NCBI GenBank assembly: GCA_002700405.1 | Contig: PACY01000017.1 | Location: forward strand, 1-6,218 | DNA from: Flavobacteriaceae bacterium | GTDB lineage: Bacteria; Bacteroidota; Bacteroidia; Flavobacteriales; Flavobacteriaceae | Length of the DNA: 6,218 bases | Reading direction: 5' to 3' | In this document: positions 1 through 4,577 of the stretch, piece after piece | Numbering within the stretch: position 1 is the stretch's first letter | How the letters are laid out: the number at the start of each line of letters is the position of its first letter | The notes under the pieces: generated by a model | The model's database searches: none | Told to the model about the DNA's origin: nothing | Seen by the model: the letters and a program-made list of their open reading frames with translations, nothing else | Made by a program: the position numbers and the translations under genes

Positions 1-204
1 AAGATTTAAATGACCAACTTCACTGTTCCCCATTTGCCCCTCTGGTAAGCCAACACTAATTCCATCAGTTTTTAGATTAGCGTTCGGATATTTTTTATAC
101 AAGTTGTCAATAAATGGTGTGTTTGCCCTATCAATAGCAGAAATATTAGGGTCATTTGATTTGCCCCATCCGTCTAAAATCATTAGAATTACCTTTTTAT
201 TCAT
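1..204 (-). CDS. gpmI: 2,3-bisphosphoglycerate-independent phosphoglycerate mutase, N-terminal fragment
   Basis: This is the first 68 codons of a cofactor-independent phosphoglycerate mutase; the rest lies beyond base 1. The enzyme interconverts 3- and 2-phosphoglycerate in cytosolic glycolysis and gluconeogenesis and belongs to the alkaline phosphatase superfamily, using two Mn ions and a phosphoserine. The visible part opens with MNKKVILMILDGWG, where D11 is the expected N-terminal metal ligand. It then has AIDRANTPFIDNL (residues 23-35) and LPEGQMGNSEVGHLNL (53-68), in which S61 corresponds to the catalytic phosphoserine (Ser62 in the well-studied Bacillus enzyme). The ATG at 204 gives the standard N-terminus. 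It lies 18 bases downstream of a perfect TATCTTTG element, and pepE ends 39 bp upstream on the same strand. Full-length members are about 500 residues, so roughly 85% is missing. The family call is very secure. Confidence 0.97.
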   Translation of the reverse strand, partial: MNKKVILMILDGWGKSNDPNISAIDRANTPFIDNLYKKYPNANLKTDGISVGLPEGQMGNSEVGHLNL

Positions 205-222
205 AGAACTTTAAAATAAGTT

Positions 223-230
223 CAAAGATA
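223..230 (-). promoter_or_regulatory. Bacteroidota -7 promoter element (TATCTTTG) for gpmI
   Basis: On the minus strand this reads TATCTTTG, a perfect match to the Bacteroidota sigma-A -7 consensus TAnnTTTG. It sits 18 bases before the gpmI ATG, giving a leader of roughly a dozen bases. I do not see a good TTTG-type -33 box at the expected distance; that region overlaps the pepE stop codon and a run of six G. The extended sequence TTATCTTTGAA is shared with the element before the Nif3 gene. Transcription start is inferred, not seen. Confidence 0.6.
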
Positions 231-243
231 AAATAAATCCCCC

Positions 244-954
244 CTAATTTAGAAGTTTATTTAAATTAAACTTAGGTTCTATTTCAAACGGATCATGATC
301 TTTTTTAAAAATTCTTGCTGTATTTGGTCCATTTAAAATTATACTATTTTCATTTACTTCAAGATAACTTCCTTCTCTAAGGCCTATTACTATTTGATCA
401 TTAAATTGGTGAAATTCTTTTATCCTTACTTCTCTACTTTCGCCCATATGTGAACTCCCCTTAATAGGATCTAAATAATGTGGATTAATGTTAAATGGAA
501 CTAGATTTAGACTATTTAAGCTAGAAGGATGTATAATAGGCATATCATTAGTTGTGCCAATTGTTATTCCGCAGATATTAGAACCTGCACTAGTTCCTAA
601 GAATGGAGTGCCAGAATTCACTTTATTAGTAATTTTTTCAGATAATTTATATTCCTGAATTTTATCTAGAAGCAAAAATGAATTTCCACCACCTATAAAA
701 ATACCATCACATGAATCAATGTTTTCAATTGGATTATCATAATTATCAATTCCAACAATACTTAAATTTATTTTATTAAATGTGTCTGAGACAAGCTGTG
801 TATAGGCTTTATGGGAAATGCCATTAGGTCTTGCATAAGGAATAAATAGGATATTCTTAGAATTACTAAAAAGGGTTTTAATTACTGGAAATAAATATTC
901 TAAGTAATTACTTCTAAAAATTGTAGAAGTACTTGCCAAAATCATTTTTTTCAT
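244..954 (-). CDS. pepE: Peptidase E (S51 family alpha-aspartyl dipeptidase)
   Basis: This 236-residue cytoplasmic serine peptidase most likely hydrolyses dipeptides with an N-terminal aspartate. The S51 catalytic triad known from Salmonella PepE (Ser120, Asp135, His157) is intact with a constant offset of two: S122 in GTSAGSN, D137 in TTNDMPI and H159 in INPHY. GDSL-like glycine richness (IFIGGGNSF, 85-93) and the C-terminal GPNTARIF (209-216) also match the family, and the length is close to the 229 residues of the enterobacterial enzyme. I start at the ATG at 954 (MKKMILAS). An in-frame TTG at 966 would add only four residues that the family lacks, and a further ATG at 945 (MILAS) cannot be excluded. 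There is no signal peptide or membrane segment. The gene diverges from the tat gene and is followed by gpmI 39 bp downstream; readthrough is possible because I see no hairpin between them. Confidence 0.94.
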   Translation of the reverse strand: MKKMILASTSTIFRSNYLEYLFPVIKTLFSNSKNILFIPYARPNGISHKAYTQLVSDTFNKINLSIVGIDNYDNPIENIDSCDGIFIGGGNSFLLLDKIQEYKLSEKITNKVNSGTPFLGTSAGSNICGITIGTTNDMPIIHPSSLNSLNLVPFNINPHYLDPIKGSSHMGESREVRIKEFHQFNDQIVIGLREGSYLEVNENSIILNGPNTARIFKKDHDPFEIEPKFNLNKLLN

Positions 955-971
955 AAAAAAATCCAACTAAG

Positions 972-1003
972 TTTAGTACAAATAAACTTACTCATTATAT
1001 TTG
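972..1003 (+). promoter_or_regulatory. Bacteroidota-type promoter for the tat gene, predicted leaderless
   Basis: TATATTTG at 996-1003 matches the -7 consensus TAnnTTTG exactly. TTTAG at 972-976 is a plausible -33 box (the consensus is TTTG or TTG) with a spacer of 19 bases, which is within the normal range. The -7 element ends only 4 bases before the ATG at 1008, so transcription should begin at or within a base or two of the start codon and give a leaderless mRNA. No Shine-Dalgarno sequence is present. The motif is seen directly; promoter activity and leaderless translation are inferred. Confidence 0.6.
979..986 (-). promoter_or_regulatory. Possible -7 element (TTTATTTG) for pepE
   Basis: The minus strand reads TTTATTTG, one mismatch from TAnnTTTG, 24 bases before the preferred pepE ATG. 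No clear -33 box is visible at 17-23 bp upstream. If real, it would overlap the spacer of the plus-strand tat promoter, so the two polymerases would compete. This is a weak call based on position and one motif. Confidence 0.3.
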
Positions 1004-1007
1004 TATA

Positions 1008-1286
1008 ATGCTATTAAACCATTTTGTTTTATTTATTAGTGGAGCTGAGATAGGTATTATAATATTTATAGCTGTCCTTGTTATGGGTACGGATAAAATA
1101 CCCGATTTTGCAAGATCTTTAGGTAAGGGAATTAATGAAATTAAACATGCTACTAATGAAATAAAGAGTGAAATAAAAAAATCTTCATCAGAAATAGATG
1201 GTAAATCCTCTGATATCAAAAAGGAAATTGATAAGGTAAAAGATGATATAGATAATATTTCATCTTCAATAAAGAGAGATCTATAG
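1008..1286 (+). CDS. tatA: Twin-arginine translocase TatA/TatB-type protein
   Basis: This 92-residue single-span inner-membrane protein belongs to the TatA/TatB/TatE family, which forms or gates the pore that exports folded proteins bearing twin-arginine signals. A short periplasmic N-terminus leads to a polar residue (E14 of SGAEIG) and a hydrophobic helix at about residues 14-26. Next come the hinge and the amphipathic helix DKIPDFARSLGKGINEIKHA (29-48), whose IPxxARxLGKG pattern is diagnostic. A charged, Lys/Glu/Ser-rich helical tail of about 45 residues follows. The hinge reads MG (26-27) where the family usually has FG. The start at 1008 matches related proteins that begin just before an LFISG-like segment. 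TatA and TatB are hard to separate from sequence alone; many Bacteroidota carry several TatA-like genes and no classical TatB. No tatC lies in this window. The gene is monocistronic and convergent with the methyltransferase, 2 bp between stops. Confidence 0.88.
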   Translation: MLLNHFVLFISGAEIGIIIFIAVLVMGTDKIPDFARSLGKGINEIKHATNEIKSEIKKSSSEIDGKSSDIKKEIDKVKDDIDNISSSIKRDL

Positions 1287-1288
1287 TT

Positions 1289-1930
1289 TTACTTTTTTCT
1301 ACTTATACTTATACCATCTCTGATGGGAAGTATTACGGTTTCCATATCTGACCTTTGATTTAATACTTTATTGAAATTATCTATTTCTTTTGTACTTAAA
1401 TCATCTTCTTTTATAGGCAATGTTACTTTCTCACTCCATAGTACATTATCAGTAATTAAAACACCATTAGTGTTTAGTTTATTTACTAATATTTCTAAAT
1501 ATTTGGCATAATTCTCCTTGTCTGCATCTAGAAAAATTAGATCAAATTCTAAGTTTATAGTATTCATTAATTTTAATGCATTTCCAAGATGCTGAAAAAT
1601 TTGATTACCATAATTGGATCTGTTGAAGTATTTTCTTTGAAAATCAAATAATTCTTCATTCTTGTCTATGGTATGCAATTCTCCATCATTTCTCATTCCT
1701 TCAGCTAGGCACAAGGTAGAATAACCTGTATATGTTCCAATTTCAAGAATATATTTAGGCTGTGTTAATTTTGAAATCATACTTAAAATTCTACCTTGAT
1801 AACTACTGCTGAGCATTCTTGGATATAGAATTTTCAATTTAGTTTCTCTTGAAAGCTTTTTAAGTAGATCAGATTCCTTATTAGAGTGGTTTTTGATATA
1901 ATCATTTAATGTTGTATTAACAAAATTCAT
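1289..1930 (-). CDS. SAM-dependent O-methyltransferase (class I, CCoAOMT/YrrM-like)
   Basis: This 213-residue cytoplasmic methyltransferase is of the metal-dependent O-methyltransferase family that includes bacterial YrrM/COG4122 proteins and plant caffeoyl-CoA methyltransferases. The SAM-binding motif I is ILEIGTYTGYST (61-72), with the acidic ribose-binding residue probably in HTIDKNEE (86-93). The divalent metal site looks complete: D135 in FLDADKENY, then D161 and N162 in ITDNVLW, the same 26-residue spacing as the D163/D189/N190 set of the plant enzyme. The C-terminus LPIRDGISISRKK (201-213) is the usual final strand. The substrate cannot be read from sequence; bacterial homologues act on catechol-like compounds or, in some cases, tRNA hydroxyuridine. 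The gene starts 9 bp after the msrA stop on the same strand, so it is probably co-transcribed with it. There is no Shine-Dalgarno sequence. Confidence 0.93.
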   Translation of the reverse strand: MNFVNTTLNDYIKNHSNKESDLLKKLSRETKLKILYPRMLSSSYQGRILSMISKLTQPKYILEIGTYTGYSTLCLAEGMRNDGELHTIDKNEELFDFQRKYFNRSNYGNQIFQHLGNALKLMNTINLEFDLIFLDADKENYAKYLEILVNKLNTNGVLITDNVLWSEKVTLPIKEDDLSTKEIDNFNKVLNQRSDMETVILPIRDGISISRKK

Positions 1931-1939
1931 TTAGACATA

Positions 1940-2596
1940 CTATTTATTTTTTATTAAGTGATTAAATTGATTGCTGAACTTTTCAAATCTAGGATTAGAT
2001 ACTTTTATTATATAGATATTGTTCTTATTATTCTTTTTAAAATCTTGATGATAATCTTCTGCAATCCAAAATTTTTGGAAAGGATATAGTTCAGCAGCTA
2101 CTTTCAAGGAGAATTCCTTTTTCAGATATAAAATTTTATTTTTAGCTATTGTCATTTCTTGTTTATTTTGGAAAAATATAATTGATCTATATTGAGATCC
2201 ATTATCTGGTCCCTGGCCATTAATTTGTTCAATATTTTGAGAACCAAAATAAACATCAACTAATTCACTAAAATTAATAATCTTAGGATTGTAAATTACT
2301 TCTATTGTTTCAGCATGTCCAGTTGTTTCAGTATTTACTAGCTTATACGTTGGATCATCTGTAAAACCTCCTGAATATCCGCTATTTACTTCCGTTACCC
2401 CTTTTAAGCTTTCATATATTGCTTCAACACACCAGAAGCAACCACTTGCAAAATAAGCTTTGTGGATTTCATCACTATTCACTTGAACAGGCTCAAGATT
2501 TTTAACCTTATTGAGTTGTGAAATATAGTTTTGTCCACTACTAAAATTATAATAGAGAAAAAGAGTTAAACATAATTTAATCGATAGTGATTTCAT
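1940..2596 (-). CDS. msrA: Peptide-methionine (S)-S-oxide reductase MsrA, probably exported
   Basis: This 218-residue protein reduces methionine-S-sulfoxide in oxidised proteins. The catalytic motif is GCFWCVE (52-58) with C53 as the reactive cysteine. Other family blocks are VNSGYSGG (70-77), GHAETIEV (93-100, with E96 in the catalytic-pocket motif), GSQYRSII (133-140) and AEDYHQDF (179-186). The first 20 or so residues (MKSLSIKLCLTLFLYYNFSS) have a basic start and a hydrophobic core typical of a Sec signal peptide. No lipobox is visible, so a soluble periplasmic enzyme is the likely form. There is no C-terminal resolving cysteine; besides C9 in the signal peptide, only C53 and C56 remain, so C56 probably resolves the disulfide. 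The start at 2596 gives a full signal peptide. The O-methyltransferase follows 9 bp downstream. No MsrB domain is fused. Confidence 0.95.
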   Translation of the reverse strand: MKSLSIKLCLTLFLYYNFSSGQNYISQLNKVKNLEPVQVNSDEIHKAYFASGCFWCVEAIYESLKGVTEVNSGYSGGFTDDPTYKLVNTETTGHAETIEVIYNPKIINFSELVDVYFGSQNIEQINGQGPDNGSQYRSIIFFQNKQEMTIAKNKILYLKKEFSLKVAAELYPFQKFWIAEDYHQDFKKNNKNNIYIIKVSNPRFEKFSNQFNHLIKNK

Positions 2597-2601
2597 TCTA
2601 T

Positions 2602-2633
2602 AAAAAAAGCTCCTAAATATAGAAGCTTTTTTT
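2602..2633 (-). terminator. Intrinsic terminator downstream of the zinc-ribbon-family gene
   Basis: The arms AAAAAAAGCT (2602-2611) and AGCTTTTTTT (2624-2633) pair perfectly over 10 bp around a 12-base loop. Inside the loop a C-A mismatch is followed by three more pairs (2613-2615 with 2620-2622), leaving a 4-base loop. Both strands end in a T-run, so it could stop transcription from either side, but here it follows the minus-strand gene ending at 2660. In that direction the T-tract ends only 5 bases before the msrA ATG, and the hairpin contains AGGAG (2610-2614 read on the minus strand). This leaves little room for a separate msrA promoter, so an attenuator or RBS-masking role is also possible. 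Confidence 0.75.
2614..2621 (-). promoter_or_regulatory. Possible -7 element (TATATTTA) for msrA, inside the terminator loop
   Basis: The minus strand reads TATATTTA, one mismatch from TAnnTTTG, 17 bases before the msrA ATG. This is about the spacing seen for the gpmI and Nif3 elements in this window. No TTTG-type -33 box is visible upstream. The element falls within the terminator hairpin. It is the only candidate promoter I find for msrA, and it is weak. Confidence 0.25.
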
Positions 2634-2659
2634 TTATTTTAATAGTTTAGAAGGTGTTT

Positions 2660-3439
2660 TTATATTTTAGAAAATAACTTTTCCATTTTAACTTTTTGTT
2701 CAGTTGCAAGAACTTCATCAACTAAAATTCTTCCACTGTGTTCATCAGTTATAATTTTTTTTCTTGAAGCAATTTCCATTTGAATTTGTGGAGGGATAGT
2801 AAAGAATGATCCTCCAGCTGCTCCTCTTTCAATTGGTACAATTGCAAGTCCATTTTTCACACTTGCTCTAATTCTAGTATATGCAAATACTAATCTGTCT
2901 TCGATACGTTTCTTGTAATCTTCAGATTTTTTAAGTAAAACTGTTTCTTCCTTTTCAGTCTCTTTTAGTATTTTATCTAATTCACTTTTTTTATGTTTTA
3001 GATGTTTATTTTTTTCTGAAGTAATTGATTTTATTTCGTCAATTGATTCATTTTTTTGTTCAATTTGAACCTTAAATTCGTTAATGTTTTTTTCAGCCAA
3101 TTGAATTTCAAGCTGCTGAAATTCAGTTTCCTTTGTAAGTGAATCAAATTCTCTATTATTTCTAACATTCTTCTGTTGCTCAGTATATTTTTTTATCAAT
3201 ACTTTTGCTTCAGCAATTATATTCTTTTTAATGGATATTTGTTCATTAATTTCTTCAAGACCTTGCTCAGATTTTTCAATTCTACTCTTTAGCCCTTCAA
3301 TCTCATCTTCTAAATCCCTAACTTCTAATGGAAGTTCACCTCTAATATCTCTAATCTTATCTATTCTAGAATCAATTAATTGTACATTATACAGTGATCT
3401 TAACTTCTCTTCTACTGTTATTTCTTTCTTTTTAGCCAT
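2660..3439 (-). CDS. Coiled-coil protein of the C4-type zinc ribbon family (COG1579-like), zinc cysteines lost
   Basis: This 259-residue cytoplasmic protein is mostly one long charged antiparallel coiled coil (about residues 8-190, rich in Glu, Lys and Ile/Leu heptads). It includes the family's NNREFDSLTKE segment (94-104), where related proteins have a very similar N-x-R-E-Y/F-x-x-L turn. The C-terminus keeps the zinc-ribbon scaffold: ERGAAGGSFFTIPPQIQMEI (204-223) and DEHSGRILVDEVLA (232-245). In the usual family these are CGGC and CEHCGRIL, but here the four cysteines are A208, S211, D232 and S235. The whole protein contains no cysteine, so it cannot form the standard zinc site. The rest of the scaffold is well kept, arguing for a functional, metal-free version rather than decay. 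Its role is unknown; nucleic-acid binding has been suggested for the family. Its ATG directly follows the Nif3 stop (TAA|ATG), implying translational coupling. Confidence 0.88.
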   Translation of the reverse strand: MAKKKEITVEEKLRSLYNVQLIDSRIDKIRDIRGELPLEVRDLEDEIEGLKSRIEKSEQGLEEINEQISIKKNIIAEAKVLIKKYTEQQKNVRNNREFDSLTKETEFQQLEIQLAEKNINEFKVQIEQKNESIDEIKSITSEKNKHLKHKKSELDKILKETEKEETVLLKKSEDYKKRIEDRLVFAYTRIRASVKNGLAIVPIERGAAGGSFFTIPPQIQMEIASRKKIITDEHSGRILVDEVLATEQKVKMEKLFSKI

Positions 3440-4534
3440 TTAATTATACGTTATTGGATTAGTATTTGTTTTTGATAAAACGATCGCAAAATTAGGAATT
3501 TTTTTCTTAAGTATATCATACATTAATTTTTTTGTGTATTGTTCGCTTTCGTAATGACCAATGTCAACCAAAAGAATCTTGTTTTCTGCTCTAAAATAAT
3601 CATGATATTTTAGATCTGAAGTTACAAATGCATCAGCACCATTATTAATTGCATCTTCAATAGCAAAACTACCTGATCCACCTAATACAGCTATGGTGTT
3701 TATTTTATTTCCTAATTTTTTTGAGTGTTTAATTGATTTAGATTTCATTTTAGTTTTTAAGAAACCTAGAAACTTGTTTTCAGTCATTGATTTGCTTAAT
3801 TCACCTATCATTCCCATTCCTATATTTTGATTAAGATTATCTAGCGTAGTAATTTCATATGCAATTTCTTCATAAGGATGATTTTCTTTTAATGCACTAA
3901 TTAATTTTTTCTCAAGATGTTTTAGAAAAGTTATATTAACACATACTTCTTGTGTTTCAATATAATTAAGTTTGCTTCCAATTATTGGATTTGAATTTTC
4001 ATTTCCTTTAAATGAGCCTAATCCTTCATAAGAAAAACTACAATTATCATATTTTCCTAATGATCCTCCCCCAATCTTAAATATTTCTGATTTTAATTTA
4101 GCTACATTTTTAGATGGGATGTATGTTGTTAGCTTTTTTATAGTTTCTCCTTTTGGTATTAAAATTCTACAATTTTTAATTCCTAATTTTTGACATATTG
4201 TACTATTGACCCCATTTATTGAATTATCAAGTGAAGTATGCAGGGCTACTATTGATATATTGTTTTTAATTGCTTTGTGTATTACCCTTTCAACATATGT
4301 TTTTGTAGTTATACTTTTTATTTCATTGAAAATAATTGGGTGAAAGCTTACAATAAGATTACATTTTAATTTTATTGCCTCTTCAACTACTGATTCAGTG
4401 GAGTCAAGAGTAACTAATATCCCTTTCACTTTTTGATTGTATTCACCTATTATCAACCCTACATTATCAAATTCTTCAGCATAGCATAAAGGGGCAAATT
4501 CATCTAAATAGTCTATTACATCTTTGACAATCAT
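3440..4534 (-). CDS. Nif3-like dinuclear metal-centre protein (YqfO/YbgI family, with CutA-like insert)
   Basis: This 364-residue cytoplasmic protein of the NIF3 family is often annotated 'GTP cyclohydrolase 1 type 2', but its biochemical function is unsettled. Known structures form toroidal hexamers with a two-metal site. The N-terminal half has the start FAPLCYAEEFDNVGLIIG (13-30), the metal motif VSFHPIIF (62-69) and ALHTSLDNSINGVN (97-110). A PII/CutA-like insert follows at about residues 130-235, recognisable by HPYEEIAYEI (219-228) and marking the long YqfO form. The C-terminal half has LGGSGSF (284-290), DAFVTSDLKYHD (301-312) and DIGHYESEQ (324-332). Probable ligands H65, D103, H327 and E331 are present, but the first His of the usual HHP motif is F64. 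The ATG at 4534 gives the normal N-terminus and lies 16 bases after a TATCTTTG element. It is the first gene of an operon with the zinc-ribbon-family protein. Confidence 0.92.
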   Translation of the reverse strand: MIVKDVIDYLDEFAPLCYAEEFDNVGLIIGEYNQKVKGILVTLDSTESVVEEAIKLKCNLIVSFHPIIFNEIKSITTKTYVERVIHKAIKNNISIVALHTSLDNSINGVNSTICQKLGIKNCRILIPKGETIKKLTTYIPSKNVAKLKSEIFKIGGGSLGKYDNCSFSYEGLGSFKGNENSNPIIGSKLNYIETQEVCVNITFLKHLEKKLISALKENHPYEEIAYEITTLDNLNQNIGMGMIGELSKSMTENKFLGFLKTKMKSKSIKHSKKLGNKINTIAVLGGSGSFAIEDAINNGADAFVTSDLKYHDYFRAENKILLVDIGHYESEQYTKKLMYDILKKKIPNFAIVLSKTNTNPITYN

Positions 4535-4550
4535 ATATTTTTATTTTTTT

Positions 4551-4558
4551 CAAAGATA
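4551..4558 (-). promoter_or_regulatory. Bacteroidota -7 promoter element (TATCTTTG) for the Nif3 operon
   Basis: The minus strand reads TATCTTTG, a perfect TAnnTTTG, 16 bases before the Nif3 ATG. A TTTC at 4580-4583, one mismatch from TTTG, lies 21 bases upstream as a possible -33 box; it would overlap the first codons of lpxK on the other strand. The flanks TTATCTTTGAA are the same as at the gpmI promoter. This is the clearest promoter for the Nif3/zinc-ribbon pair. Confidence 0.6.
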
Positions 4559-4564
4559 AATAAT

Positions 4565-4572
4565 TACTTTAG
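4565..4572 (+). promoter_or_regulatory. Weak candidate -7 element (TACTTTAG) for lpxK
   Basis: TACTTTAG differs from TAnnTTTG at one position and ends 5 bases before the lpxK ATG, which would again give an almost leaderless message. There is no TTTG box at a suitable distance, so this is only a candidate. The 43 bp between Nif3 and lpxK must nevertheless hold signals for both directions. Confidence 0.25.
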
Positions 4573-4577
4573 TTGCT

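Noticed and set aside
955..966. TTG start for pepE at 966, four residues longer
   Set aside because: The added residues (initiator, Asp, Phe, Phe) are not part of the family N-terminus, and an ATG at 954 gives the expected MKKMILAS start.
995..1219. Minus-strand open frame of 74 codons opposite the tat gene
   Set aside because: It is antisense to a clear TatA-family gene and resembles no family I know; its hydrophobic stretch is the complement of the tat coding sequence.
3231..3443. Plus-strand open frame of 70 codons opposite the coiled-coil gene
   Set aside because: It is a Ser/Leu/Ile-rich shadow of the Lys/Glu-rich coiled-coil coding strand, with no independent start signal.
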